Origin: Asaia bogorensis
GTDB taxonomy: Bacteria > Pseudomonadota > Alphaproteobacteria > Acetobacterales > Acetobacteraceae
Assembly (NCBI GenBank): GCA_945869965.1
Contig: CAMBRC010000025.1
Span: 1 to 46,966, forward strand
Direction of reading: 5' to 3'
Length of the DNA stretch: 46,966 nt
Part shown: one piece after another, positions 17,333-27,096 of the stretch
Layout: the number at the start of each line of letters is the position of its first letter
Numbering within the stretch: position 1 is the stretch's first letter
Translations under genes and position numbers: made by a program
Notes under the pieces: model-generated
Databases searched by the model: none
What the model was told of the DNA's origin: nothing
The model's input: the letters and a program-made list of their open reading frames with translations, nothing else

Positions 17333-18852
17333 CAGGTGAAGTCGGTGTATTCGAGCTGGTTGCCGGATGCGGTGCTGAGCTGGCCCGGCAGGTTGGTGAA
17401 GCCGGTGATACGTCGGTCCAGGCCGAAGCCCTGGCTGCGCCATGCGAGCCCGACCAGGGGGACTTCCTCAAGGGCGGCGCGTTGCAGCTCCTTGTAGATC
17501 TCTACCCGCTTGGCGGTGTCGAACTCCGCCCGGCCGGCGGCGAAGGCGGCCGTGGTGCGCGGGGCGGCGAGGCTGAACGAACGACTATGGGTGTTGGACA
17601 GCGAGGTGTCCATCACCACGGACAGGCCATCGGGGTCGTTGCTGTCGGCCGCCACGCCATGGACGGCCAGGTCATACTGGCCGCGCGTGCCCATGCTGAC
17701 CCGCGTGGACCAGTCCGGCAGTTGCAGTTCCACCTGGATGCCGATGGCGGCGAGGTATTGCTGGACGATTTCGGCGGTGTCCTTGTGCATGCCGAACTGG
17801 GCGGTGGCGAGCATCTTGGCCTGGATGCCCGCCCCATAGCCGGCCTCGGTCAGCAGCGCCTTGGAGCGGGCGGGGTCATAATTCCAGCCGCGCGAGAGTT
17901 GCTCGTCGAAAAACGGCGTGCCGGGGATGATCGGCACGCCTTCGAGGGGACGGCCGCGGCCGAAAAAGGCGACCTTGACGATGTCCTCGCGCTTGATCGC
18001 GTGGGCCACCGCGCGGCGCACCAGCGGGTTGTTGAACGGCGGGCGGGTGCCGTTGAACAGCACGTCCATGAAGGCGGCGCCCTGCATCTCCGCCAGCTTC
18101 AGGCGCGGGTCGGCCTCCACCGAGGCCATCGCCTGCCAGGGGACGTATTCGATCATGTCCAAGTCGCCGGAGCGCAGAGCGGCGTTGCGCAGGTTCTCGT
18201 CGGGGTAGGCGGTGAACAGGATGCCCTTCAGCTTCGGAAGGCCGGGCTTGTAGTAGTTCGGCGAGGCCGCGACCTCGATCGAGGTGCCGCGCTCCTGGCG
18301 GACGATGCGGAACGGGCCGCAGCCGATGGGCGCCTTGATGTCCGAGCCACGCCAGCAGATCGACACGTTGTAGTTGGCAAACCAGGTCGGCAGAGTGGCC
18401 AGCTTTTCCTTCGGCACCAGGCGCACCGTGTAGGGGTCGGGGGTTTCGACGCGGGCCAGGCTCTGGAACTGGGTGCGCAGATGGGCGGTGGATTTCTCGC
18501 CGGCGATCTGCTCGATGGTCCAGCGCACATCCTCGGCGGTGAATTTCTCGCCGTTATGGAACAGCACGTCCTGGCGCAGCTTGAACACCCAGGCGCCCTC
18601 GCCATCCAGGCTCCAGCTGCTGGCCAGCTCGCCCTTGAGCTGGCCGTTGGCGTCCCAGGCGACCAGGCTGCGATTGATCAGCAGCTTCACCGTGCCGGCC
18701 GAGGCGCCGGTGTTCTCCCACGGCAACAGGTTGGGCGGCGATGCCGACAGGCCGTAACGCAGGTAGCCCGGCCGGGCCTGGGCGCGGGCGGGGTTGTACA
18801 GGAGTGGCAAGGTAGCGAAGCCACCGAGGACGGCGCGGCGGGTTGGGATCAT
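17332..18852 (-). CDS. ABC transporter substrate-binding protein, SBP family 5
   Basis: 506 residues from the ATG at 18852. The frame is open upstream to 18939, but that stretch is Pro-rich low-complexity sequence. The N-terminus has a twin-arginine-like signal (PTRRAVLGGFATLPLL, cleavage after PARAQA). Family-5 landmarks are LASSWSLDGEGAWVFKLRQD, FHNGEKFTAEDVRWTIEQI, GCGPFRIV and DLAVHGVAADSNDPDGLS. It would bind a peptide, opine or similar solute in the periplasm and deliver it to the two downstream permeases. It lacks the FCSGKK and TGPWC cysteine motifs shared by the three binding proteins of the rightward operon. Confidence 0.92.
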   Translation of the reverse strand: MIPTRRAVLGGFATLPLLYNPARAQARPGYLRYGLSASPPNLLPWENTGASAGTVKLLINRSLVAWDANGQLKGELASSWSLDGEGAWVFKLRQDVLFHNGEKFTAEDVRWTIEQIAGEKSTAHLRTQFQSLARVETPDPYTVRLVPKEKLATLPTWFANYNVSICWRGSDIKAPIGCGPFRIVRQERGTSIEVAASPNYYKPGLPKLKGILFTAYPDENLRNAALRSGDLDMIEYVPWQAMASVEADPRLKLAEMQGAAFMDVLFNGTRPPFNNPLVRRAVAHAIKREDIVKVAFFGRGRPLEGVPIIPGTPFFDEQLSRGWNYDPARSKALLTEAGYGAGIQAKMLATAQFGMHKDTAEIVQQYLAAIGIQVELQLPDWSTRVSMGTRGQYDLAVHGVAADSNDPDGLSVVMDTSLSNTHSRSFSLAAPRTTAAFAAGRAEFDTAKRVEIYKELQRAALEEVPLVGLAWRSQGFGLDRRITGFTNLPGQLSTASGNQLEYTDFT

Positions 18853-18877
18853 CGGGGGTGGCTCCACAGCGGCTTTA

Positions 18878-18909
18878 CGGGATGGGGGGCTTTTCGGGAT
18901 GGGGGGCTT
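18878..18909. repeat. Two direct 15-bp repeats upstream of a binding-protein gene
   Basis: CGGGATGGGGGGCTT occurs at 18878-18892 and 18895-18909, spaced by 2 bp. It sits in the 130-bp gap between the transaminase stop and the binding-protein start, 26-57 bp before the latter's ATG. It could be a protein-binding or mRNA-structure site; nothing further can be supported. Confidence 0.6.
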
Positions 18910-18982
18910 GACGAGACGGTGATACGGCGAGATTGCCACGGATGCGTGCGGTCGGGAAACCGCTTGTTGGATGTCTCGGGGA

Positions 18983-20113
18983 TCAGCCGGCGGCGTGGCC
19001 CAGGCCGGGGACGCCCATTTCCTGCATTGTCTCCGCCACGGCGGTCATCGCCTCGGCCATGTCGCGCGGGTGGACGTCGCCCATGCAGCCGATGCGAAAC
19101 GTGTCGGCCAGGGCGAGGCGGCCGGGGAAGATTACGAAGCCACGGCGCTGCATGCCTTCGAACAGTTTCTGGAAGCTGAAGGCGGGATGGGCGGGATTGT
19201 GGAAGGTGGCGACGATCGGCGCGGCGTATTTGTCGGGCACCACGGTCACAAAGCCCATCTGGCGCATGCCGTCGACCAGGCGCTTCCAGTTCTCCTGGTA
19301 GCGGGCGAGGCGGGCGGCGGTGCCGCCCTCGGCTGCGTGCTCGCGGCAGGCCTGGGCGAAGGCGGCGAGCACCTGGGTGGGGGGCGTGAAGCGAAAGCTG
19401 TTGGTGCGGTCCATGTGCTGGTTCTGGTCCCACAGGTCGAGCGCGAGCGCGCGGCCGGTGCCGCGGGCATTCTCCAGCACGGTGCGCTGCACCACCGCCC
19501 AGCCGATGCCAGGCACACCCTGCATGCATTTGTTCGACGAGACGGTGATCGCCTGGAGCCCCAGCCCCGGTGCGTCGATCGGGATGGCGCCGAAGGAGGC
19601 GACAGCGTCGACGAACAGGCCCTTGGCGTGGGTGCGGCAGACTGCGGCGATCTCGGGCAGCGGATTGAGCACACCGGTGCTGGTTTCGCAGTGCACCACC
19701 ATGACGTGGGTGATGGCGGGGTCGGCGGTGATCGCGGCCTCGAACTGGGCGGCGCTGGGCGGGGTGAACGGGGCGGTGCGGATGACGACGTATGGCACGC
19801 CGACACGGGCGCAAATCTCGATGAGGCGATCGCCGTAGACGCCGTTGGTGTGGATCAGCAATTTGCCGCCCTGCGGCGTCAGGCCGCCGATGACCGCCTC
19901 GTTGGCATAGGTGGCGCTGCCGGGCAGGGGGACGGCGGTATAGGCGGCGCCACCGTTCACCAGCCCGACCATATAGCCGCGCGCCAGCATCAGGTCGCGG
20001 ACGAATTCCTCCCCGCCCGAGGCGCGGTCCTTCAGCATCACCTCCTTGGTCGAGCGCGAGACGCTGACCGGGCCGGGCGTCAGCAGGAGCGGGTCGGCGG
20101 CGTCGCGCGGCAT
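18983..20113 (-). CDS. PhnW-like class V aminotransferase
   Basis: 376 residues from the ATG at 20113, with AGGAG about 6-7 nt upstream. Homology to 2-aminoethylphosphonate-pyruvate transaminase runs the full length: LLLTPGPVSVSRSTKEVML (9-27), LPGSATYANEAVIGG (63-77), HCETSTGVLNPL (141-152), FVDAVASFGAIPID (167-180), SSNKCMQGVPG with the PLP lysine at 195, and FTPPTQVLAAFAQA. The family moves an amino group to pyruvate or glyoxylate. No phnX or other phosphonate gene is nearby, so an alanine/serine-glyoxylate-like role is also possible. It is the first gene of the leftward operon, 130 nt ahead of the binding protein. Confidence 0.85.
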   Translation of the reverse strand: MPRDAADPLLLTPGPVSVSRSTKEVMLKDRASGGEEFVRDLMLARGYMVGLVNGGAAYTAVPLPGSATYANEAVIGGLTPQGGKLLIHTNGVYGDRLIEICARVGVPYVVIRTAPFTPPSAAQFEAAITADPAITHVMVVHCETSTGVLNPLPEIAAVCRTHAKGLFVDAVASFGAIPIDAPGLGLQAITVSSNKCMQGVPGIGWAVVQRTVLENARGTGRALALDLWDQNQHMDRTNSFRFTPPTQVLAAFAQACREHAAEGGTAARLARYQENWKRLVDGMRQMGFVTVVPDKYAAPIVATFHNPAHPAFSFQKLFEGMQRRGFVIFPGRLALADTFRIGCMGDVHPRDMAEAMTAVAETMQEMGVPGLGHAAG

Positions 20114-20405
20114 GGGCAGCTCCTGGCGGGGAATGGTCGGGCGCGATGCTGCACCCGCGAAGGCGAGTGTGGCCGCAACGGCGCCGGCTTGGAAGGAGAA
20201 ACGAGTGCCGCCGCCGACGGTTTTCGTTTGACCCGACAAGGAGGGATGTGCGAACGACAGTCAACAAATGCCGCGACCGACGGGCAAACCCGCAGGCCGG
20301 CGTGGCGAGACAAAACACTTTGGCAACGGCCGGGGTGCAGGGAGCAAGGAAGCGTGCCGGTCGGTGCTGTCATGCCGTCGCGCGTCCATGGGGAGCGGAC
20401 GACGC

Positions 20406-21341
20406 ATGGGGCGGCAGATAGTCCATCGGCTGATTATTTCATTTCCCGCCTTGATTGGCGTGCTGTTCCTGTGCTTCTGCCTGTTGCAGGTGGTGCCGGC
20501 CGATCCCGCGATGATCATCGCGGGGCCGGACGCCAAGCAGGAGACGATCGACGCGATCCGGCTTGAGCTGGGGCTCGACCGGCCGATTGCGGTGCAGTTC
20601 ATCGAGTACATCCTGCGCGTGCTGCAGGGCGATCTCGGCCGCTCGATCATCTCCAACAAGGCGGTCAGCGAAGAGCTGGCGCATACCATCGGGCCGACGG
20701 TCGAGCTGATGCTGGGCGGGCTGTTGATCGCCATTCCGTGCGGTATCTCGCTGGGCACGCTGGCGGCGGTGAACCGCGGCACGATCGTCGACCGGCTGAT
20801 CATGGCGTTTTCCGTGGCCGGCGTGTCGATGCCGATCTTTTTCATCGGGCTGCTGCTGATCCAGTATGTCGGCTTCAAGTGGGGCATGCTGCCTTTCACC
20901 GGCCGGACCGGGCCGATTTGGGATGGCGGTCTGCCAAGCCTGATCCTGCCGTGCCTGACGCTGGGCAGCGTGTTGATCGGGCCGATCGCGCGGCTTACGC
21001 GCACCGCGGTGCTGGAGGTTCTGGGCGCGGATTTCGTTCGCACCGCGCGGGCGAAGGGGTTGCGCGAGAGCACCGTGGTGGTCGGCCATGCGCTGCGCAA
21101 TGCGTTGATTCCGGTGGTGACGCTGATTGGGTTGCAGGCGGCGTTCCTGTTGGGTGGTGCCGTGGTGACCGAGACGATGTTCTCCTGGCCGGGTGTGGGG
21201 CGGCTGGCGGTGGGCGCGATCATTTCGAGTGATTTCCCGACCGCCCAGGGTGCGATCATGATCCTGGCGATGGCGTTCCTGTCGATCAACCTGATCGTCG
21301 ATGTCCTCTATGTCTATCTCGACCCGAGGATGCAGCGCTGA
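20406..21341 (+). CDS. Peptide-type ABC transporter permease (DppB-like), rightward operon
   Basis: 311 residues. The ATG at 20406 is preferred because it follows GGGGAGCGG and gives the normal DppB start (MGRQIVHRLIISFPALIGVL). Landmarks are VPADPAMIIAG, then LDRPIAVQFIEYILRVLQGD, the EAA-loop segment VRTARAKGLRESTVVVGHAL, and FSWPGVGRLAVGAIISSDFP. About six membrane helices. It is the first gene of a seven-gene operon and is divergent from the PhnW-like gene, with a 292-bp intergenic region that should hold both promoters; I could not pick convincing promoter boxes there. Confidence 0.93.
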   Translation: MGRQIVHRLIISFPALIGVLFLCFCLLQVVPADPAMIIAGPDAKQETIDAIRLELGLDRPIAVQFIEYILRVLQGDLGRSIISNKAVSEELAHTIGPTVELMLGGLLIAIPCGISLGTLAAVNRGTIVDRLIMAFSVAGVSMPIFFIGLLLIQYVGFKWGMLPFTGRTGPIWDGGLPSLILPCLTLGSVLIGPIARLTRTAVLEVLGADFVRTARAKGLRESTVVVGHALRNALIPVVTLIGLQAAFLLGGAVVTETMFSWPGVGRLAVGAIISSDFPTAQGAIMILAMAFLSINLIVDVLYVYLDPRMQR

Positions 21342-22222
21342 TGAGCACGACGTTGGACGATGCCGCTATTGTGCCGGCGACGGGCGAGATGGGCCGGGCA
21401 TCGCTGCTGCGACGGCTGGCGCGCGACCGGGTGGCGGCCGGGGCGGGGCTGACGCTGAGCGTGATTGTGTTGGCGGCGGTGTTCGCGCCCTGGGTGGCGC
21501 CGTTCGATCCCTATGCCATCGACCTGACCAACGTGATGAATCCGCCGGGCGGGGCCAACCTGTTGGGCACCGACAGCAACGGACGCGATATCCTCAGCCG
21601 ACTGATCTATGGCGCGCGCAACACGCTCATGCTGGGGCTAGTGGGTGTGCTCTGCGGCGGGACGTTGGGCGGGCTGCTCGGCATCCTGGCGGCATTCTAC
21701 AAGCGGCTGGATCCTTGGATCATGCGGCTGGTGGATGTCATGCTGGCCTTTCCGGCGATCCTGATCGGCCTTGCCGTGGCGGCGATCGCCGGCGCCGGGC
21801 TTGCAGCGGTGGTGATCGCGCTGGTGGTGGCGACCGTGCCCGACGTGGCGCGGGTGTCGCGCGGGGCGGCGATCGGGGTGATGGAACAGGAGTTCATCGA
21901 GGCCGGGCGGGCGCTCGGGGTTTCGGACACCACACTCATCTGGCGTTATCTGGCGCTGAACTGCATCTCGACGATTTTCGTTTTTCTCACGCTGCGCTTT
22001 GGCCAGATCATCCTGACCGGCTCGGCGCTGTCCTTCCTGGGTATGGGGGCGCAGCCGCCGATGGCCGAGCTTGGCATGATGGCGGCGCAGGGGCGCGACT
22101 TCCTGTTCATGGCGCCGCATATCGCCACCGTGCCGAGCCTGGCCATCTTCGTGGTGGTGCTGTGCGCCAACCTGCTGGGCGATGCCATCCGCGATGTGCT
22201 GGATCCCCGGCTGCAACAATAG
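21341..22222 (+). CDS. Peptide-type ABC transporter permease (DppC-like), rightward operon
   Basis: 293 residues. The start ATG shares one base with the stop of the DppB-like gene (TGATG). A first membrane segment (LTLSVIVLAAVFAPWVAP) is followed by LLGTDSNGRDILSRLIYGAR and the EAA loop EAGRALGVSDTTLIWRYLAL, then SALSFLGMGAQPPMAELGMM. Forms the channel with the preceding product. No paralogous overlap with the leftward permeases beyond family level was noticed. Confidence 0.94.
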   Translation: MSTTLDDAAIVPATGEMGRASLLRRLARDRVAAGAGLTLSVIVLAAVFAPWVAPFDPYAIDLTNVMNPPGGANLLGTDSNGRDILSRLIYGARNTLMLGLVGVLCGGTLGGLLGILAAFYKRLDPWIMRLVDVMLAFPAILIGLAVAAIAGAGLAAVVIALVVATVPDVARVSRGAAIGVMEQEFIEAGRALGVSDTTLIWRYLALNCISTIFVFLTLRFGQIILTGSALSFLGMGAQPPMAELGMMAAQGRDFLFMAPHIATVPSLAIFVVVLCANLLGDAIRDVLDPRLQQ

Positions 22223-22241
22223 TCACGACGGAGAGACGAAC

Positions 22242-23822
22242 ATGGCTCTGCGCCGCTTCCTTTCGACCATGCTTGCCGCAACGTTGGCGACGGCATTGGC
22301 CGTACCGGCTGCTGCCCAAACCTTGACGATGATCCGCGGCATCGATGCGCCGAACTATGATGGGGTGCGCACGACCTCGGGGGCGACCGGCGAGGTGCTG
22401 TTCATGACCGGCGACACGCTGGTGGCGCTGGACTACGACCTCAAGACGATCCGCCCGTCCTTGGCGACATCGTGGGAGGTGAGTGCGGACGGCACCACCT
22501 ATACGTTCAAGCTGCGTGACGATGTCACCTTCTGTTCGGGCAAGAAATTCACCGCCGCGGACGTTGTCTATACATTTGAGCGCGTGCTGGACAAGACGAC
22601 CCGCGCGCCGTTCATCTGGCGCATGGGTCCCGGGATCTCGGTGGTGGCCAAGGATGCCACGACCGTCGAGTACAAGATGAGCGCACCGTTCAGCGAGCTG
22701 TTGCTGAACCTGACCAACTTCCACGCCACCATCGTCAATCGCGACAATGTCGAGGCGCTCGGCAAGGATTTCGGCATCAAAGGCGTCGACGGCACTGGGC
22801 CCTATTGCTTCCAGTCCTGGGAGCCGCGCAACCAGGTGGTGGCAACCCGGCACGAGGCCTATAAATGGGGCCCGCCGGTCTACCAGAATCGTGGCCCGGC
22901 AAAATATCAGCGCGCCATCTGGAAGATCGTTCCCGAGGAGGCGGCAAGGCTCGCCACCATGGCCTCGAACCAGGGCGATCTCACCGCGGTGATGCCCGAC
23001 CAGTACCTGCCACAGATCAGCAAGATGCCGAACCTGGCGATCCATGAGCCGGCGGCCAACCTCAACCTGTTCTATCTCGGCTTCAAGACCAGCCGGCCGA
23101 ACGTGTCCGATGTGCGGGTTCGCACGGCGCTCAGCATGGCGGTCAACCGCAAGCAACTGGTGGACGGCATCTGGTTCGGCAATGGCGAGGCGGCCAGCAC
23201 CTTTATCCACCCGAAGGCGCAGGATTTCGACCCCGCCACGCCAACCAATCTCGGCCGCTACGACACCGCCGAGGCCGGCCGCCTGCTCGATGAAGCCGGC
23301 TGGGTGATGGGCGGCGACGGGTTGCGCTACAAGGACGGCAAGCCGCTGACGCTGCTGCTGTATGGCTTTGTCGCCGGGCGGTCGCCCAAGGTGGCCGAGG
23401 CGGTCCAGGGCTTCTGGCGCAGGATTGGTGTGGATCTGCAGTTGCAGATGTGGGACGGCACGATCGTGTTCTCCAAGCTTGCCCAGCAGGACTACGATAT
23501 CTGGTCGATCTCGTTTCCCTACTCCAGCGCCGGCGATGCGCTGCGGCTGTATTTCCATTCGTCCAACATGCCGGCACCCAACCGGATGAACTGGAACGAT
23601 CGCGCCACCGACGCAGCACTTGACCGCGGCACCACGGCGCTCGATGACCTGACGCGGATCGCAGCGTTTGCCGAGGTGCAGCAGATCGTGACCCGTAATG
23701 CCCTGTGGGTGCCGCTGGTGCACCAGGGACTCCCGCTGGTCGCCAACAAGCGGGTGAAGAATGTGCGCGCCCACCACGTCTATGGCTCGCTGGTCTACAA
23801 GGGGCTCGACCTCGCGCCGTGA
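22242..23822 (+). CDS. ABC transporter substrate-binding protein, SBP family 5, tandem paralog 1
   Basis: 526 residues from the ATG at 22242, with GGAGAG about 7 nt upstream and 19 nt after the permease stop. Signal peptide MALRRFLSTMLAATLA, cleavage after VPAAAQ. Landmarks: [75 protein letters not shown] and SSNMPAPNRMNWND. The FCSGKK and GTGPYC cysteines recur in all three tandem paralogs and may form a disulfide. This copy is the most divergent of the three. Confidence 0.94.
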   Translation: MALRRFLSTMLAATLATALAVPAAAQTLTMIRGIDAPNYDGVRTTSGATGEVLFMTGDTLVALDYDLKTIRPSLATSWEVSADGTTYTFKLRDDVTFCSGKKFTAADVVYTFERVLDKTTRAPFIWRMGPGISVVAKDATTVEYKMSAPFSELLLNLTNFHATIVNRDNVEALGKDFGIKGVDGTGPYCFQSWEPRNQVVATRHEAYKWGPPVYQNRGPAKYQRAIWKIVPEEAARLATMASNQGDLTAVMPDQYLPQISKMPNLAIHEPAANLNLFYLGFKTSRPNVSDVRVRTALSMAVNRKQLVDGIWFGNGEAASTFIHPKAQDFDPATPTNLGRYDTAEAGRLLDEAGWVMGGDGLRYKDGKPLTLLLYGFVAGRSPKVAEAVQGFWRRIGVDLQLQMWDGTIVFSKLAQQDYDIWSISFPYSSAGDALRLYFHSSNMPAPNRMNWNDRATDAALDRGTTALDDLTRIAAFAEVQQIVTRNALWVPLVHQGLPLVANKRVKNVRAHHVYGSLVYKGLDLAP

Positions 23823-23887
23823 GGTCACCGGTGCCGTGACGACGCCTGCTCCACAAGCCTATCGACGCTGACAGGGAGGGAACGAAA

Positions 23888-25462
23888 ATGAAGAAGCACT
23901 TTGGCGTGCTGGCCGCGCTTGGTACCGCTGCGATGCTCGGGTTTTCCCCCGCGGCGGCGCAGACACTGAACATCATGCGCGCCGGCGACGCACCGACCTT
24001 TGATGCGCACCGCACCACCTGGTCACCGGCCGGCGATATCATCAACATGACCCAGGACACGCTGGTTGCGCTGGATTGGGACGGCAAGACGCCCATCCCC
24101 TATCTCGCGAAATCCTGGGAGATCAGCCCGGACGGTCGGACCTATACGTTCAAGCTGCGCGAGGATGTGAGCTTCTGTTCGGGCAAGAAGCTGACGGCCG
24201 AGGATGTCGCCTTCTCGATCACCCGGCTGAAGAGCCCGGACACCAAGGGACCGTTCGCTTGGCGGGCCGGCGAGGTGAAGTCGGTCACAGCGATTGACAC
24301 CCACACGATTGCCTACGAGCTCAACGAACCATTCTCCGATCTGTTGCTGCAACTGACCATGTTCACCAACGTGATCATGAACCGTGAAAGCGTGGAGTCG
24401 CTGGGCAAGGATTACGGCGTGCGCGGGCTGGATGGCACCGGGCCGTGGTGCTTCCAGAACTGGCAACCGCGGACCGAGATCAACCTGCGCCGGCACGACG
24501 CCTACAAGTGGGGCCCGGCGATGTTCAAGAACCCCGGGCCGGTGAAGTTCGAGCGGATGCAGATCAAGATCATCCCCGAGGAGTCCAGCCGGGTTGCGGC
24601 GATGATGTCCGGCCGGTTCGATTTTACCGGCGGCTTCCCCTCGGCGTTCATCCCGCAGGCCAAGGCCAACCCGAACCTCACGGTCACACGCGCCGAGCCG
24701 AACTTCCAGCTGCTCTACTATGGTTACAAGATCACCCGGCCGCTGGTGGCGGATGTCCGGGTGCGCGAGGCGATGAACATCGCCATCAACCGGGCCGAGA
24801 TCGCCAAAGGCGTGCTGCTGGGCAATGCCGAGCCCGCCTATTCCAATGTCGATCCGCTGGCGCTGGACTACAACCCGAAGACCGGGACGATCATCAAGGA
24901 AGACCTGGAGCGCGCCCGGCGCCTGTTGGAGGATGCCGGCTGGAAGGTGGGCGCCGACGGCATCCGCGAGAAGGACGGGGTGAAGCTGGCGCCGCGCATC
25001 TATGTCAGCGCCAGCACGAATTCCGCCAAAGTGGCCGAGGCGATCCAGGGCTATCTGCGCCGGATCGGCGTGGACTGGCGCATCCAGGCCTGGGACGCCA
25101 CCATCGCGCCGCTGAAGATGGCCGAGCAGGATTATGAAGTGTGGTCGGTGACCGTGCCGTACCTCACTGCCGGCGACCTGATGAGCCTGTATTTCGACAG
25201 CCGCAACATCCCCACGCCCAACCGGATGAACTGGAAGGACGAGGAGACCGACCGCTGGCTGGCGCTCGGCAAAGGGGCGCTGACCCCCGAAGCGCGCACG
25301 CTGAATTTCGGCCTGGTGCAAGAGAAGGTGATGCGCGAGCATTTGTGGATGCCGGTTCTCAACATCGACATGTACATGGTGACCAACAAGCGGCTGAAGG
25401 GCGCGCGCGCGCATACGCTTTACCAGAACGTCTTCTACAAGGGCCTTGACCTCAGCTTTTGA
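23888..25462 (+). CDS. ABC transporter substrate-binding protein, SBP family 5, tandem paralog 2
   Basis: 524 residues. ATG at 23888 with AGGGAGGGAA upstream. Signal peptide MKKHFGVLAALGTAAML with cleavage after SPAAAQ. It is highly similar along its whole length to paralog 3: [74 protein letters not shown] and [13 protein letters not shown] are shared or nearly so. It is 65 nt after paralog 1. Probably binds a solute related to those of its siblings and delivers it to the same permease. Confidence 0.95.
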   Translation: MKKHFGVLAALGTAAMLGFSPAAAQTLNIMRAGDAPTFDAHRTTWSPAGDIINMTQDTLVALDWDGKTPIPYLAKSWEISPDGRTYTFKLREDVSFCSGKKLTAEDVAFSITRLKSPDTKGPFAWRAGEVKSVTAIDTHTIAYELNEPFSDLLLQLTMFTNVIMNRESVESLGKDYGVRGLDGTGPWCFQNWQPRTEINLRRHDAYKWGPAMFKNPGPVKFERMQIKIIPEESSRVAAMMSGRFDFTGGFPSAFIPQAKANPNLTVTRAEPNFQLLYYGYKITRPLVADVRVREAMNIAINRAEIAKGVLLGNAEPAYSNVDPLALDYNPKTGTIIKEDLERARRLLEDAGWKVGADGIREKDGVKLAPRIYVSASTNSAKVAEAIQGYLRRIGVDWRIQAWDATIAPLKMAEQDYEVWSVTVPYLTAGDLMSLYFDSRNIPTPNRMNWKDEETDRWLALGKGALTPEARTLNFGLVQEKVMREHLWMPVLNIDMYMVTNKRLKGARAHTLYQNVFYKGLDLSF

Positions 25463-25497
25463 TCCGCCGACAGCCCGATCCCCAGGAGAGCACGCCG

Positions 25498-27069
25498 ATG
25501 AAGCCCCTTGCGAAATACCTTCTGTCCGCCGTCGCTGGCGTGGCCGTGTCAGCGGCGGCCGAGGCGCAGACCCTGCGTTTGATGCAGAACATCGACGCGC
25601 CGCATTTCGATGTCCAGCGCACCACTTGGGGGCCGGGCGGCAGCATCGGCAACATGACCCAGAGCACGCTGGTGGCGATGGATTGGGACGGCAAGACGGT
25701 GCATCCGTATCTCGCCAAATCCTGGGAGATCAGCCCGGACGGGCGGACCTACACCTTCAAGCTGCGCGACGATGTGACCTTCTGTTCGGGCAAGAAGTTC
25801 AGCGCGCAGGACGTCGTCTATACCTTCGAGCGGCTGGTCAGCGCCGAGACCAAGGCACCCTTCGCCTGGCGCGCCGGCAGCGTGAAGTCGCTGCGCGCAG
25901 TGGACGCCACCACCGTGGCCTACGAGCTGAACGAGCCGTTCTCGGACCTGTTGCTGCAATTGACGATGTTCACCAACAACATCATCAACAAGGAGACGGT
26001 CGAGGCGCTGGGCAAGGATTATGGCGTAAAAGGCATCGACGGCACCGGCCCCTGGTGCTTGGTGTCGTGGCAGCCGCGCACCGAGACGGTGATGCGGCGC
26101 AACGACGCCTATAAATGGGGCCCGAAGATGTTCCAGAACACGGGTCCGACCAAGTTCGAGCGCCTGTCGATCCGCATCATCCCCGAGGAATCGGCCCGCG
26201 TGGCCGCCATGCTGTCGGGGCAGTTCGACTTCACGGCAAGCTTCCCGGCGGCCTTCATTCCCCAGGCCCGGGCAGCCGCCAGCCTGCAGGTGGAGAAGAT
26301 CGACTCCAATTTCCAGTTGCTCTATTTCGGCTACAAGATCACCAGGCCGATGGTCGCCGACGCCCGGGTGCGCGAGGCGATGAACATCGCCATTAACCGG
26401 GCACAGATCGTGCGCGGCGTGCTGCTGGGCAATGCCGACCCTTCATTCACCTATGTTTCGCCCCGCGCGCTGGACTACAGCGCCAAGGCCGACGGCCTGG
26501 TGCGCGAGGACGTGGCGCGCGCCAAGAAGCTGCTGGACGAGGCCGGCTGGATTCCCGGCTCGGACGGGATCCGGGTGAAGGACGGCGTGCGGCTGGAACC
26601 GAAAGTCTATGTCACCGCCGGTGGCAACTCGGTGAAGACCGGCGAGGCGATCCAGGGCTTCCTGCGCCAGGTGGGCATCGACTGGCGCATCAACGCGTGG
26701 GATTCCACCATCGCGCCGGTGAAGATGGCCGAGCAGGACTATGAAATCTGGTCGGTGACGGTGCCGTATCTGTCGGCCGGCGACATCATGAGCCTGTATT
26801 TCGACTCCAAGAACATCCCCACGCCGAACCGGATGAACTGGAAGGACGAGCGGACCGACACCTTGCTGGCGGCCGGCAAGGGCGCGCTGACCCCGCAGGA
26901 CAAGGCGCTGAACTACGGCCTGGTCCAGGAGCGGGTGACACAGGAACACCTGTGGATGCCGGTGGCGAACATCACGCTGTATACGGTGACGAACAAGCGC
27001 ATCAAGAACGCCCGCGGCCACCCGCAATATGCGATCGGCTTCTACAAGGGGCTCGATTTCACGCCATGA
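25498..27069 (+). CDS. ABC transporter substrate-binding protein, SBP family 5, tandem paralog 3
   Basis: 523 residues from the ATG at 25498, with CAGGAGAG upstream; an earlier in-frame start at 25459 would overlap paralog 2. Signal peptide [17 protein letters not shown], cleavage after AAEAQ. Conserved blocks match paralog 2 closely ([55 protein letters not shown]). Differences cluster in scattered surface-type positions rather than in the conserved blocks. It is 27 nt ahead of the ATPase gene. Confidence 0.95.
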   Translation: MKPLAKYLLSAVAGVAVSAAAEAQTLRLMQNIDAPHFDVQRTTWGPGGSIGNMTQSTLVAMDWDGKTVHPYLAKSWEISPDGRTYTFKLRDDVTFCSGKKFSAQDVVYTFERLVSAETKAPFAWRAGSVKSLRAVDATTVAYELNEPFSDLLLQLTMFTNNIINKETVEALGKDYGVKGIDGTGPWCLVSWQPRTETVMRRNDAYKWGPKMFQNTGPTKFERLSIRIIPEESARVAAMLSGQFDFTASFPAAFIPQARAAASLQVEKIDSNFQLLYFGYKITRPMVADARVREAMNIAINRAQIVRGVLLGNADPSFTYVSPRALDYSAKADGLVREDVARAKKLLDEAGWIPGSDGIRVKDGVRLEPKVYVTAGGNSVKTGEAIQGFLRQVGIDWRINAWDSTIAPVKMAEQDYEIWSVTVPYLSAGDIMSLYFDSKNIPTPNRMNWKDERTDTLLAAGKGALTPQDKALNYGLVQERVTQEHLWMPVANITLYTVTNKRIKNARGHPQYAIGFYKGLDFTP

Positions 27070-27096
27070 GTCCTGCAACGCCACCGGGAGCCCCGC

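Noticed and set aside
18983-20239. Transaminase with a 42-residue N-terminal extension resembling a signal peptide
   Set aside because: The ATG at 20113 has AGGAG and matches the family start; class V transaminases are cytoplasmic.
20246-20405. Small plus-strand gene after AAGGAGGGATG upstream of the DppB-like gene
   Set aside because: The frame continues far into the permease gene out of frame and has no recognisable content.
22107-23828. 573-codon minus-strand frame opposite binding-protein paralog 1
   Set aside because: Antisense shadow; similar shadows lie opposite paralogs 2 and 3, mirroring the paralogy of the real genes.
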